Source: Physcomitrium patens (Eukaryota > Streptophyta > Bryopsida > Funariales > Funariaceae). Taken from it: a stretch of DNA of 64,000 nucleotides. The stretch covers positions 10,773,817 through 10,837,816 of the forward strand of contig NC_037266.1 of NCBI RefSeq assembly GCF_000002425.4. Direction: 5' to 3'. The notes beneath the pieces were generated by a model. That model made no database searches. It was not told the DNA's origin and worked only from the letters and a program-made list of their open reading frames with translations. The position numbers and the translations under genes are program-made. Shown here one piece after another: positions 12,641 to 25,458 of the stretch (positions within the stretch are counted from its first letter, which is position 1; each line of letters starts with the position of its first letter).

Positions 12641-14231
12641 TGTTGTATAGTAATATGATTATATTGTGAAAAATAAAAATATGAATGTTATTATATAAGA
12701 GCCTAGCAATAATATGTAGTAAAAAATTAGGATAAATGATAGAAAGATACTAAAATATTTAATCTTAATGGTGCATTTTTATAGAAGGAACTTATATTTA
12801 CTTTTGTAGAGGCATAAATGAGCCAAATCAAAGTATATGAGATAAAAAATAATATAGGCATATGCAAGAAAAAGTTAAGAGTTTTTTTTAGTAAAATTTA
12901 TTCTAAGAAGCCAAGAATTGATACTTGAAGAGGACGGGTTGTTAACTTGGATCAATATCAGACCGTGAGGTATAAAACCACACACCGACAATGACTTTGA
13001 GGTTCTTTGGTAGTTCAAAGATTAGGATTTAAAATCAGACTTGAGAAAAGAATTTTAAGCATTGGTTTTATATCAATTGATTCAATATTGAGTTTTTGAA
13101 GGATTTTCAAAATTAATAATATTTTTAATTGGTTCAGATTTTTAAAAAATAAAAATATGTTTACAAATTTGAGGATTTCTTAAGTTTTATGGTATGTATC
13201 TAGGTGAATTTTAGGCAATGTGTTGATATTTTAGTTGTTAATATATATGAAATTTTTTAGTTCAATTGAATAATTAGATCAAAGTGTGTGAAGGATTTTG
13301 TGGATTGATGTCTCAAAAATTGGAGTTTGAAGGTCAGTAAATATTTCTAAGATTTTTAGTAATCTATCTATTGGATTAAATTGATTTTTTTTTTGTAGAT
13401 ACTAGATTTAATATTAAATATTCTAGATAAAATTTAGAATTAATTCAATGGTTCAAGAAGGAGATATTGGTACTAGAAGTTCAACACTTAGATTGGAATA
13501 GGAGGTTGCATAATATCTAATTGCATTATCTTACTTTTTTTTCAATTAGTAAGTGCAATTGATTTCATCTTTCTCGCACTTATTTCTAATCAAGACATTA
13601 AGAAGTGTAAAATTTGAGTTGATATAAATGGTTCAATTATTAATTATTGAGGTTCTATTTGCTATAGAGTTTATTAAGAGTTTTTTTAAAATCTATTATT
13701 TTATTCAAATTGGTTTCAGATTTGGTTTAAAATTAGTCTAGAGTTTATTTTGGATTTGGTAATATATTAAGATTTTAATTAGGATTTGATTTAAGGTTTG
13801 ATTAAAGTTCAATTAGGATTTCAATTAGTGTTTCAATTAGGATTTGATGTATGATTTGACCTAAGATTTGATTAAGATTTAATTAGGATTTCAATTAGGA
13901 TTATATAAGGATTTTTATTTTTAATATTTCTTTAGGATTATTTATTATTTATTTAAATATTTCTATTTTTATTACTTCTTTAAGATTATTATATTTCTTT
14001 AAGATTTCTTTTTATTTTTCTTTGGCATTTGTTTGGAACTTCTTTGTGTTTTTTTTTGTAACTTCTTTTAAATTTATTTTTAATTGATCAAAGTTTGATT
14101 AAGACTATTAAGATCTACTTATAGTTATTTAAGATTCTATTAGATTTTATAGGATTGTTCTTGTATTTTTACTTACCTTCTACAATTAGGTGTTTGGTGC
14201 ATTTTCAAGCAAGAATATATGTAATATGACA
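12641..14231 (+). mobile_element. B3 solo LTR
   Basis: Starts TGTTGTATAG and ends ATGTAATATGACA; colinear with B1 and B2, with the tandem array at 13690-13920. It splits a chromodomain whose halves align with 37310-37450 once B3 is removed. The flanks are too mutated for a clean target duplication. Confidence 0.75.
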
Positions 14232-15239
14232 AGATTTAATAATATCATATCTATACCAATGAATAAGATATTTTAACCTATTTTGGATCCATCTTGAGTT
14301 AAAAATTTCTTCTACTTTTTATTCTTGATTATTATCTACTTTTATAAGAAGAAGTAGCATTTGTCTTCTTTTCATGATATTTTTTATATTATATAACATA
14401 AGAGGAGATAAGTGGAATATAAATGGATTTTTATAGATTCCAATAGATGTAATTGATAAGCACTTGAATTGATTTATTCATCATAGAAAAATAGTATAAG
14501 TTTAAAACAATCCAACTTGTCACAAAAGTAGTTAATTTTGATATTGTAGTAAAGCAACCATACCTTGTTGCCAATGTAGAATTGGAGTTGTTCCTTATGT
14601 TAGACAACTATGTTGGTTTTTTTTTTGTTCTTGAGTTACTTTTAATAATGCCTTTATTGTTGTATGTATTTCAAATAATTTTTTTAAAAAAAATCTTTTA
14701 TTACATGATTATCTTAGTGGATAAAATATTTTTTGGATGCAAAGCTACTTAGTGAATTTTATTATCTACTTCCATTTGTGACAATATGGCACTTAAAGCA
14801 AATTTTGATATATATATATTTTTTTTTAAAAAATGGCTCAAGAAATTTAATACTATACAAGATTGGTGAAGAAATAAATATTGTCTTTAATGTATCAAAT
14901 GTTGTTTCTACTTCTTGATTCTATTAAAGTTTATCTTTACAAGTCAAACATGTAAGTAGAGCTATAATTTAAAAGAAATTCTTGATGAAGATCTAATAGT
15001 AATTAAAAAATCTCAAAAAATATTAAATATCTCTTATCATTTTTGGAATCTTCTAATCCATAATGATTTGATTTTTTTAGGATCTATTATAAGTCCATCA
15101 TTTGAAATGATGTATTTTAAGAAGTCAACTTGAATAATATGAAATACATAATTTTTTATTTTGGAATATGATACATATTTATTTAGAATATAATTATGAA
15201 ATATATATTTATGAAATATATAATTGTGAAATAATTATA

Positions 15240-15770
15240 TAATTATATAATTATATTTGATTTAAAAGGTCTAATAAAGGTTTTTAAGATATCTATCAAT
15301 CCGCCAATTGGATTGATATACAATTTTTTTAGTAGAGTCTTAAATAAATTTTAAGTAGAGTCTTTCTTATTCTAAAACTTTGAAATTCACTCTTTGAATT
15401 ATAAAAGATCCTTAGAGTTTCCATAGATATATGATTTTGTTTCTTGAAATCTGATTTTGATCTAAGTTCACAATTGGTCCTCATTGGATATGAATTTTTG
15501 ATAATTTGAAGTAATTTTTACTTAAATCTATTATTAATTCTTTTTGAAGATTCTTATATTATTTAATTAATGTATTTATTTTAATTTGAAGCTTTTATGC
15601 TCTTACAAACTAAATAAAAGTTCTTTATATACAAAATAATATTAAAATTAAACTTTTTGCTATCTTTCTATTATTTATTTTTATTTTTTTACTACATCTT
15701 TCTATTAGGAGCTTCTATAATTACATCTATATTTTTATTTTTTACCATATAGTTGAATTTCCACATGATT
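15240..15770 (-). mobile_element. partial B LTR, minus orientation
   Basis: Positions about 15395-15500 match the reverse complement of the conserved B segment around 2390-2470 (the stretch with CTAAGGTTCTTTGG). The copy is truncated and lacks the tandem array. It separates RT from gag remnants of the surrounding chromovirus. Confidence 0.5.
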
Positions 15771-16495
15771 ATATTATTGATTAATTGCCTTATTATAGAA
15801 TATATATCTTGATTGTTACAATAAAAATTTCATCATGTTTTCTACACATGAATCAAAATTCTACCAAACAAGTCTCTAAATTATTAAATATTAGATTATA
15901 TTATTCTACAAAATATGAAAACCTCGACAATATAAAATCTAAAAGAAATATATCAATAAACTTAACTTGTAATCTTAAAATTAGATAGCTTTGGGATTAA
16001 AGTTCAATTACCAATTTTACTTGATTGATGAATCTTCAAAATTTTGATATTATGCTATAAAACTTCTTAAGCAAGGTAAGTCTTGGTTTTTTAATATTTG
16101 AACAATGTTCCACCATAGGAAGAGTAGCATGATTTTATGTAGATGTTGAAGCAACTCCAATCATCTCCATATTTTTATTACATGCTAATCTTATTGCTCT
16201 TTATAGTAGTAAATTGAGTTGATGCATAGCAACCATTAATTTCTTCAATTATTCTTGTATTTGTGCCATAGCACCATTTATTTCAGCAAGTTCTACTATG
16301 ATTATATAATAAAAAAAGATATTTAATATCTTTCAAGAAAAATAGAAGAGAAGATTAGAGAACAAAAGAAATTCTAAAAATAATATCAATTCATAACTTT
16401 TAATATGCTTATGTCTTATTAAAAAAATAAATTATACTCTATTCTTAATTAAGAAGAGACAAAGCTTTAATATTATAAATATATTCTTATTAATT

Positions 16496-17012
16496 TATTA
16501 AAGAAAAGAATTCTATGAAGACAAATAAATAAGTAAAACTTTTTTCAAAGTAAGATAATAAAATAGAAAAATATATATATAATTAAATTATCAAAAAACT
16601 AGAGATCCTTGAAACTAGACTAGAAGTAAGAAAAGAATTGACAATGATAAAGAAGGCTTCATTATTGCCTCTATATATACTATCTACAAAAGAGCTAAGT
16701 AACAACATTCTGTAGGATCTCTAATATATTTCCTATTGCAAGTGACATGTTTCAACTTACAAAACAAATTTCTTATATGTATGCTAATTATTAGCTTATA
16801 TTATAAGCTACCAATATGTGCAATACATGGCTAATTTGTTGGATAAGTTTTTAACCTATGAAGCACTTATAAACATGTATAAAAATAAAATTGCATCTAC
16901 AAAACTTTTAAGAAGCTTTTCTTAAAGATATTATGAAATTAATCAATCTTTATTTATTTCTATTTATTCATATTATCTAAGTAACTATTAAAATAAATAT
17001 ATATTTATAATA
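16496..17012 (-). mobile_element. 5' LTR of the decayed D-type chromovirus
   Basis: Aligns with the D element's 5' LTR at 42009-42566, from the TATTAAAGAAAAG start to TTATAATA at the end (CA mutated to TA). Together with 10575-12247 it bounds a D-type element. The bases to its right belong to an inverted B/C-type LTR, not to the integrase on the left flank, so the locus has been rearranged. Confidence 0.6.
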
Positions 17013-17246
17013 TCCAAATCCTAATATAATCCTAAATCAATTGTACAAAAATCCTAAATTCTAATTTAATCCTAATAAAATTCTAATTAAATCTTAAAAA
17101 GATCCTAATTAAATCCTAAATAAATCCAAAAAAATTCAAAATAAATCTTATTCAATTCCTATAGTTATTTTGAAATTTCAATAAATACTAATCAAATCAT
17201 TGATCTCAACTCAAATTTCATCCATATTTCAATCTATAATCAATTA

Positions 17247-17282
<36 letters not shown>

Positions 17283-17877
17283 AATTTTAAAAAAATCAAA
17301 TTTATTAATAAAAAAATCTTACGGATGTCAACTACCTTCTTTCTCCAACTTGACTGTTGTTCTTCAAGCAACAATTCTTCCTTGCTAAATTTTTCAATTG
17401 CTTCAAAAATTGGCTGATGTATAGATTTTGAAGTCTGAACTTCTTTGACTAATTTTTCTTTTACTTATCTCTTCTCAAACCTTGCTCTTTGATTAACTAA
17501 AGAACCTTAGAAAAATCATAGGTGTATGGTTTTATGCTTCAAAGTCTAAGTTTGATCTTAATTTGTAATTGATCTTTTTAGGATATCAATTCTTAATATT
17601 TTAGAATAAAATTTATTAAAACTTATTCTTAACTTATTTTTAAAATTTCATGTATGATTCATTTTTTTAATCTATTTTTTTATTTTATTTATGACCTTAC
17701 AAATTATATAAAAGCTTCTTTCACAAAAAAATAATACTTGTGTTTATTATTTTTTATTATATTCTTATCTATTAAGTATATTTTAAAAATAATTTGCTAA
17801 AATATTTTTATTTTAGCTCTTCTATAATATAATCTTTCTTTTCTTATTTCATCTAATGGATGTGTTATAACATGACA
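17013..17877 (-). mobile_element. B4 LTR, minus orientation, truncated
   Basis: Reverse-complement match to B LTRs: inverted tandem array (17013-17150), the conserved segment at 17487-17530, and the LTR start read on minus (TGTCATGTTATAAC) ending at 17877. The polypurine tract AAGGAGGGTGGA (minus) abuts it at 17878-17890, so it is a 3' LTR. Its far end is lost at 17012. A TA microsatellite lies at about 17250-17280. Confidence 0.65.
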
Positions 17878-18134
17878 TCCACCCTCCTTAAATTTAAGCC
17901 TCTTCCAACATATATCAATATTTCTTCAATATATTAATATAGGAAAATTTTCATCTTGATCAAATTCTTGGTCTTTGATTTGTTCTTCTATTTTTATTTT
18001 AATATTATTTAATAGATTTTATTCTTTATTAAAATTTATATAAATTCTTCTTTATCTGAATAATTATATTTGCTTGCTTGTTATAGATATCTTGAATTTT
18101 TTTCCATTAAGTTTTTATTGTTATATTACATGTC
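17878..18134 (-). mobile_element. very short internal region of a non-autonomous LTR element
   Basis: Only 257 bases separate a 3' LTR (17013-17877) from a 5' LTR end (18135-18544) in the same minus orientation. The polypurine tract at 17878-17890 resembles those beside the C1 LTR (26085-26097) and element F (49201-49215). No gag or pol motif is visible. This fits a large internal deletion derivative. Confidence 0.5.
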
Positions 18135-18544
18135 TTCTTATTTAAGAATGCCCTAAGCATCTAGCTATAGAAGATAAAGTTGTAAATTTCAATTATCTAA
18201 GAAATCATTATAGGTTTCAACCATTAAGAAAGAAGCAATTTGAATTCCAATGCAAAATAATTTAAAGCCAATTCAAAGTACTCAAAAACACTCATTTTAA
18301 TTACTTTAAGTAAATAAAAATCCTAATTATATTATTATTTGTTCTTTTCTATAAATTATAATTTTCTCTCTAAATACTAATCCTAAGCAATTAGCTTTAA
18401 TTAGCTATAATTTTTGATTTAATCATCTAGTTCATATAAAATTTTACATATTGATGAAACAATATGTCTTCTATATGCTCAATTTTTTTAATTCAATCAA
18501 TTTATAAATTATGAGAAGAATACAAAAGAATTGCACTAATATCC
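18135..18544 (-). mobile_element. C3 LTR, 3' part, minus orientation
   Basis: Reverse complement aligns with the last 400 bases of the C1 LTR (27000-27425), including the CTTCTATAGCTAGATGC terminus. It is interrupted at 18545 by family A DNA, and its continuation is found at 34356-34487. The junction bases there (AGACA/GGATA, minus) fit a mutated target duplication. Confidence 0.6.
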
Positions 18545-19018
18545 TATGAGTGTAAAATTCACTTTTTAATCCAATTAGAAGATGGCCTCAATTAAGAGTT
18601 ACTTGTAATGGGTGGTATGCAATAAAAGTAGCAAGAACAAGAAAGAAAGAAGCAAAATACAAAATAAATGGAATAAGTGCAATCAAACAATTATACACCA
18701 CAAAATTAGTCACAGTTTGTTCAATGAGTTTTTATCCAATAAAAAGTAAAAAAATAAAAATAAAAAATATTTTTAGAAAGAATATTTATTTTTGTCTTTT
18801 CGATGGTATAAAAATATATAAATCCGAATTAATATGAGTAAGTTATGAAGGTTTGAAAAATAAAAAGTAAATAAATGAAAAGTTAAATAATTTTTTTATT
18901 TTTTTATTTCAAAGATAATTTATTTAAGAGATCAGGAGTTTGAGCCTCACCAACGCTCATAAGAAGTGTATATGGATTCCTAAGAGAGGCTAAAAGGCCT
19001 AAATCTTATCTTTTGAAT
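18545..19018 (-). mobile_element. family A LTR, first part of a split copy
   Basis: Minus-orientation family A sequence corresponding to 10663-11128. The missing remainder is found at 33973-34355, so everything between (19019-33972) was inserted into this LTR. The remainder carries a deletion of about 370 bases near 34190. Confidence 0.75.
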
Positions 19019-20153
19019 TATGAGTCATCAAATTGATCCACTTATTATTTTAGGATAAAAATATGCATTTAGAATGCTTTAAATCACAGTATATAATGAA
19101 TAGTGTAGAAATCCTTAGAAAAATAGAAAATTAAAATGTCAGTGGTAGAAATGGAGTCTTAATAAGTCTTGGAAGCAATTATCTTCATTGGTTTAGTATT
19201 TTTATTTATTATTATATATTGAGGATTATTTATTAAGACCAATATTTATATTGGTCTTCTATTTATATGCACTACTTATAAAAACTATAAATATTACTAG
19301 TTAGAAGAAGCATGAAAAAGAACCTCATATCATTTTAGTTATTGATATAAAAAATAGGATTTATTGTGGATTTAAATTAATTTTTATTATTATAAAAAAT
19401 CACCAATGTAGAAAAATTTAGACTTAAATAGATATTATAAATATAGAAATATTATAGGATTTTTTTAAAATTTATTTAAAATTTATATAGTATTTTTTAG
19501 GAATTTTTAGAGTAATTTTTAAGATCTTAGTAAAAATGAGTTTTATCACTTTGGAAGCCTTTATGAAGAAATGGAGGAAGATTTGAAGGTCACTCGAGGT
19601 CCCTGTGCTAATTTGGTATTTTTGAACACTTTGGTGAGGTCAAAAATATAAAAATATTGATCCCTCTAGTAGAAAATAGTATAGTCCTTATAGGAAGGAT
19701 AAGACTAAGGCCTTGTGGCCTCTTTTAGACACCCATATATATTACATGTGAGCCTTGGTGAGGCTCGAATCCTTGATCTATAAGCAAGTTATCCTTGAGG
19801 TAAAATATTTTTACTTATCTTTTTAATTATTCACTTTCTATCTTTAAATTTTCATAACTTACTCATAGTAATTCGGATTTATATGTTTCTTAGACCATTA
19901 CAAAGCTAAAAAAATTAATTATCTAAAAATATACTTTTAAATTTTATTTTTTATTTTTTATTAGATAAAAAATCATTGAACATATTTTGACCGAGTTTTG
20001 AATTGTGCACTTGCTTCATGTGATTCATTTCAATTGCTTTGTGGCATTTCTTTTGTTCTTGTTATTTCCTTCATTTCTTACGACTAATTATAATAATTTC
20101 TTAATTGAGGCTATCTTGTAACTTAGATTCAGGAGTGAAAATTTACACTCACA
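19019..20153 (+). mobile_element. family A LTR, left end of a large element
   Basis: Direct repeat of 32831-33972. The first 970 bases are almost identical (about eight differences by eye); the final 170 bases differ much more. It is followed after four bases by TAGTAC and then TTCGGGAGA, a degenerate match to the tRNA-Asp primer-binding site typical of Tat/Athila gypsy elements. This fits the Tat-like pol found inside. No clean target duplication is visible. Confidence 0.7.
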
Positions 20154-20531
20154 TTTTAGTACATTTTTCGGGAGATGGTACTTCTAATAGTGTGTTTGAA
20201 TATGAAGTTTGCTTGTTGTGATTGATATTGCTTGATTTTGTTGAGTAAGGAATTCAAGTAGCTCATTAATAGTGTTAGGTATTTTATATCTCTTCATTAT
20301 TGATGTAAGCAAAGCATTTTTTTTTCTCAATTTATAAGATAGTCACAATTTTTATTGTTAAGTTGGATGTTGATTTGCTCTCGGATTTTCATCAATCGGT
20401 TTTTATATATTATATATTTTAAGTTAAATTTTTTTGAGGTTGTGTGTCTTAATGTTAACTTTTCAAAAAGCTATTATACATTCAAATTGGAGTTGATTTG
20501 AATTTGTAGTAAGTCTTAGAGTAGAAAGAGG
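20154..20531 (+). other. non-coding leader between the A LTR and the copia insertion
   Basis: AT-rich, no open frame. It contains the degenerate primer-binding-site-like start and is cut by the copia element at 20532. It belongs either to the leader of the A-LTR element or to the 3' end of the partial F-lineage element that continues at 25786. Confidence 0.4.
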
Positions 20532-20857
20532 TATTAAAGAAAAGAAGTCTAAAAGCTACAAACATTTAGCATGAGTAAGGATTGTACTCTAAGAAAAGTG
20601 TGGAAAAAGATATCTCTTACTTCCAATACCTTTTACTTATAGGTGGAGTTTACATCTCAAGTACATAGACTTCATCTAAAGTCACCTTCATCCTTTCAAC
20701 TAGATCTAGATTCATCTTAACCTAGCCGCCACTTTAAAACTCTAGCCATTGCCATGGTAACTTCTTTTAATTCTTTGGTGCTTTCTGACTATTAGCAACT
20801 TACTATGATTAATTTTTATATGGTGATAACTAAGTAAGAACTTGCTGATCTATAACA
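20532..20857 (-). repeat. copia 3' LTR
   Basis: Aligns end to end with 25459-25785. On plus it runs from TATTAAAGAAAAG to GATCTATAACA. The internal side carries the polypurine tract. Confidence 0.85.
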
Positions 20858-21095
20858 CTCCTACTTTACTAATTTTCAAAAGATTTTTAATCCTAATCTC
20901 TGAATCAAGTCATGATGTCTATCCTTCACTAATGCCTTTGTAAGCACATCAGCAAGCATATCATTTGTAGAACAATACTTCATACCTATTATTCCATCTT
21001 CAATCTTCTCTCATATGAAATGATGTTGAACATCAATGTGTTTCATTCTTGAGTGGTATTTTGGATTCTTGGCAAATACAAGACATCGTTGATTG

Positions 21096-22550
21096 TCACA
21101 CATAATTAGAGTTGCTTCTAATTATACTAGACCAATGTCTTCTAAGAGTTGTTTTATTTAAAATGCCTCCTTTGCTTAATGACTTGCTGCCATGTACTCT
21201 GCTTCCATTGTTGATCTTGCAATTCGATGAAATGGCTCCCATTTCAATGAAGAAGACATATCCCATTGTGGATCTTCTATCATTTATATTTCTATCCCAA
21301 TTCACATGACAATAATCTTGTAAATCAATGTTCTTACCACCAAAGCAAAATTTGAAGTCCTTTGTATCTTTTAAGTACCTCAATATTCTCTTTACTATTG
21401 TCCAATATATCAGTCCACCCTTAGAGATGTGTTGGCTTACAACACTTACCGCATATGCAAGATCCACTCTTGTAGCCACCATTACATATATGAGTAAGCT
21501 TATTATTGCCTTGTATAGAATACTTTACATCTCACCTTCAACTTGTGCAAACTCCTCATTTGTGAGCTTTATCAACTTCAAATTTACCTCCAAGGGTGTT
21601 CCAATGGGCTTGCACTCCTCTTATTTCAACACTTCTTCAATGTACTTGGTTTGGCTTATTGTAATGGTCTTGTTACCATGATCTCTTATAAATTCCACTC
21701 CCAAGCAGTAGTAGAACTCTCTCAAATCACTTATCTCACATTCCTTCTTTAATTTGGCCTTCATCCAATCCATCTTCAAATCATCAACATAAAGGATTAC
21801 AATTAGCAAGAACTTTCTAGATTACATCACATACAATGAATGATCAACCTCACTCCTCACAAACCCTTTATTGACAAAGAAGGAGTCAATTTGTTGGTAC
21901 CATGCCTTTGGTGATTGTTTCAATCCATACAAGGATTTCTTTAATTTATACACAAGATGTTCTTTGTCTTATTACACAAATCTTTGAAATTGGTCCATGT
22001 AGATGCTTCTTATAATTCTCCATTCAAAACGGCCGTCTTCACATCTATTTGGTATATTTTCAAATCCATTGCTGCCTCAATTGCTATAATGGTCTTAATG
22101 GTGGTGAATTTGGCAACGGGTACATAAATCTCATTGAAATCAATTCTAGAAACTTGTGAATATTCTTTGGTAACTAATCTTGCCTTCTATCTCACTACTA
22201 CATCTATTGCATCTCTTTTAGTCCTAAACACCTACTTACAACCAATACTAGAACAATTTACTCAAAGAGGTGCCATTTCCCATGTACCATTATTCATAAG
22301 AGATTGGTACTCTTCTTCCATAGCCTTCTCCCACTTGATTGCATCTTCACACTTTATAGCATCACACAAAGATAATGGATCAGCAAGAAGAACAACATTT
22401 GCATATTTTTCACTTACTTTAGGAAAGATGTGATCCTTCTAACATTTGCCACATTGCCTTCTTTCTCTCAAAGGATATTTTCTTTCACTTATAGAAGAAT
22501 ATTCACCTTATTGCACTCTATGTTCTTTTTCAATCTTCTTCTCTCTTAAA
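21096..22550 (-). pseudogene. copia RT and RNase H, broken
   Basis: Read on minus: an RT segment with the usual copia order (about 22400-21980), the catalytic YVDD box near 21780, then the RNase H region with the LAYAVSVVSQ-type segment and YLKDT (21482-21096). Frames shift between 22100 and 21800 and stops are frequent. Two short open pieces remain (21809-21621 and 21482-21096). It would have copied element RNA into DNA. The RNase H end is truncated close to the 3' LTR. Confidence 0.8.
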
Positions 22551-22555
22551 TCTTA

Positions 22556-24175
22556 TCATTTCTCACTCAATGGTTGGTACTCTTCATCATTATCATCATT
22601 CCAATCTTCAACATCTTCATTTCTTTCATTACTGGTCCTAGCAATTGTAAGAGCCTTCATCTTTACAACCTTTTTTGGCTTTTTGTCTTCATCATCTTCA
22701 TTGTCTTCATCTTCTTGTTTCTTTGCTAAATTCAAAGATGTGTCTACAAATACACCATTACTTCTTCTTGGATACATCTCCAAGTGCTCACAAGCACTCT
22801 TAAGCACCAAAAACTCAACATCATGACTATTCATGATCTTCTTGGTTTCTATGCACATTAGCCTATATGCCTTAGTACCTTCACAATAACGAAGAAATAT
22901 ACACTTTGTACCTTTTGCAACAAGTTTAGACCTCATACAATCTGGTATTTTTGCATATGCAATGCAATCAAAGGTTGTAATGCAAGATTATCTCTCATTC
23001 CAAGCTTCTTGTGGTGTCATTGATGCAAGAGCACTTGTTAGGCATCTATTTCTTGTATACACTACATTCACCACAACTTCCACCCAAAACTCATAGCCAA
23101 GGTTTTGAGCATGAAGTATGCTCTGTGCCATCTCTATTATGGTTCGATTTGCACTTTCAGCAACACCATTTTGTTGTGGAATATATGGAGTTGTGGTTTG
23201 TCTAGAAATTCCTTCATTCTTCAAATAAACATCAAATTTCTTATACATATACTCACCTCTATTATTTGTATGCAGTACCTTGATCTTGTATTTACTTTGT
23301 TTTTCAACAAGTACTTTAAATTCTTTAAACCTCCAAAAGCAATCACTCTTGGCTTTAAGAATGTAGATCCAAATCTTTCTGGAATAATCATCAATAAAAG
23401 TGAGAAAATACCTTGATCCTCCAATACTTGTATTTTTCATAGGTCCACATACATCCAAATGGACAATCTCCAACAACTTGGTAGCACATGTTGCTACACT
23501 CCTTGGAAATGTGGCCCTTTGTTGTTTGCCTTATATACATCCTTCACATGCAAGTTGTTTTGTATTTTGGCTTATATTGCCAAGATCTAAGCCACTTACT
23601 ATAGTCTTGAGCTCTCTCATGTTCTTCACATTCAAATGGTGAAGGTGATGATACCATATATTCAACTTATCTTGATTTGATGTAAACTCAGCAAATGCAG
23701 CTACCTCCACTCCATTCACCTTCTTACAAATGAAGTAGTACAAATTTCCCTCTTTTAAGCCTTTGAAGACCTTGTCTCCAGTCAATATTCTTATAAAACA
23801 TCCATTTATGTCAAATTGAACTTTAAAACCTTCCATTACAAGTTTATTCACCGAAAATAGGTTTTGCTTCATCTTAGGCACATGAAGGATGTTTTTGAGT
23901 CTGATCCTATTGGTTTGTCTATTCACAATCACCTCCACTATAATAGAGTCAATTCCAATGGCTTTACATATGCCACTATCTGCCAACACCACGTTTGATG
24001 TTAGAATAGCCTCATAAGTGTCAAATAAACACTTATAAGATGTCATATACTTGGAACAACTAGAATCCACAATCCATTTTAACATGGCAGCCATAGAGGT
24101 CCCATTTGTTACCGTGAATGTATAATCTTGTCCTCCAAACTCATCTTGCATACTATATGTATTGTTCTTTTCCAT
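22556..24175 (-). pseudogene. copia protease and integrase, broken
   Basis: Open pieces 24175-23531, 23476-22988 and 22936-22556 share the copia order. The protease box, normally DSG, reads VDSSCSKYM (G to S). The integrase zinc-binding part keeps two His (near 23650) and CEGC (near 23540). The core keeps the first Asp (HLDVCGP, about 23465) and the final Glu (NGVAES), but the second Asp is Asn (TNNRGEY). The tail is acidic, rich in Glu and Asp. A stop separates protease/pre-integrase from the core. Confidence 0.85.
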
Positions 24176-24190
24176 CTTTTTGCCTTTGTA

Positions 24191-24904
24191 GCAATTTCGA
24201 ACAAAATAGCCTACTTTGCTACAAATGAAGCAAGATTTGACATTACCTCATTGATTTGGATAGTTATCCTTGCCATGACATGAGTAGAGTATTGAATCTT
24301 CACTTTGGAGCTTCTTTTCTTTCTTCTTGGTTATTTCATGGATAAGTCTTGCCATCACATAATCCATTGTAAGCTCTTTTAGCTTAATAGACTCTAATGC
24401 CACAATGAAGTAGTTGTAGAATTCAGGAAGGCTCATCAGTAAGGTCATGACAATATCACTTTCTTTTAAAGGCTTGTCAATAATTGCTAGTTGTTTTGCA
24501 AGAGCCTTTATCTTATTGACATGAGCCATGAGGTCTTGACCTTCTTCCATCTTGCAAGTGAAGAACTTCCTCCTTGTATAGATGATGTTGGATAAGTTTT
24601 TGCTCTCATAGATGTTGCAAAGAATCTTTGATGCTTCCGTTGGTACTTTACAAGAGATAATGTAGGAGAAGTTGGCTTAATCCACATTAGTTGCAATCAA
24701 TCCAAAAGCCTTCTTTTTATGACATTTGAATTCCTTCTTCTCCTTCATATCAACATCTTTGCTTGGAACCTCTTCACTTTCATCTACAATATTCCAAAGA
24801 TCCAAAGACGCCAACAAAAGCTCCATTTTTACCTTCCAATAGTAGAAATTTTTATCTCTAAACTTTTTAATAACTTTCAATCCTTCACCCTCACTTGAAG
24901 CCAT
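24191..24904 (-). pseudogene. copia gag, broken
   Basis: Starts with MASSEGEGLKV at 24904, a plausible real start 0.55 kb from the 5' LTR. The N-terminal part has the copia gag WKVKM and LW-ELL pattern; frameshifts occur near 24690 and 24530. The RNA-binding knuckle at 24191-24232 reads CFICSKVGYFVRNC, where the invariant His is Tyr, so zinc binding is probably lost. Gag would have formed the particle shell. Confidence 0.8.
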
Positions 24905-25458
24905 GTCTAAGGAAGAGTTGTATCAAAAAAGATTGTAAGAAGAAGACCTAATGCTCTGAAAATAAACAAGAAGGTTTTGCTACTTTAGAATCACAAAATC
25001 CTTCTTTGTGAATAAACTAGTATTTTTATTCTCAAAAACACTCTCAACTTCACTTCTAAGACTTTTCATAAGTTTGATGACATATCTAAGTGTCTCAAAT
25101 CTGATTTGCCACTCTAATATCACTCTTATGCTCACAAAATACCTCTATACACCATAAGAGGCCTTTTAAGGACAATGAACAACTTTAGGACATGAAATTA
25201 TGAAGTTAGATCACCAAGGATCTATCTCAGCAATAGCACAATGCAAACTTTGCCTTTAGGTAAAAAAACCAAACACCAACACCAAAATGCTCTTAACCAC
25301 AAGTAAGAGCAAACTAAGATTTAGATCTACATGTGAGTCTCAAAGATAGGTACTTTTAAAGCCTAACATCAGCAACAACAACTTGATCTACTCCACACTT
25401 ACATAACCACTTCAAAGAACTTCAAATCACTCAAGCAAATGTGAATGGGCCTATAACC

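Larger units (their letters stand above)
12248..16495 (-). pseudogene. decayed chromovirus gag-pol, minus strand, split by B3 and B5
   Basis: Colinear with the D element: 3' internal (12248-12540), chromodomain (12541-12640 and 14232-14420), integrase C-terminus (14500-14700), RNase H/RT (14730-15230) and gag (15771-16310). A deletion removes most of the integrase and the RNase H linker (equivalent to about 37860-39110). B3 (12641-14231) splits the chromodomain and a partial B LTR sits at about 15240-15770. Short plus-strand frames such as 15785-15988 are antisense to gag and mirror one at 41284-41487. Not functional. Confidence 0.65.

Noticed and set aside
15785..15988. Plus-strand 67-residue frame similar to the one at 41284-41487
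   Set aside because: Both lie antisense to chromovirus gag; the similarity comes from the gag sequence on the other strand.
21328..22826. Plus-strand frames in the copia element (for example 21328-21681, 22446-22826)
   Set aside because: They are antisense to recognisable RT and integrase tail sequence on minus.
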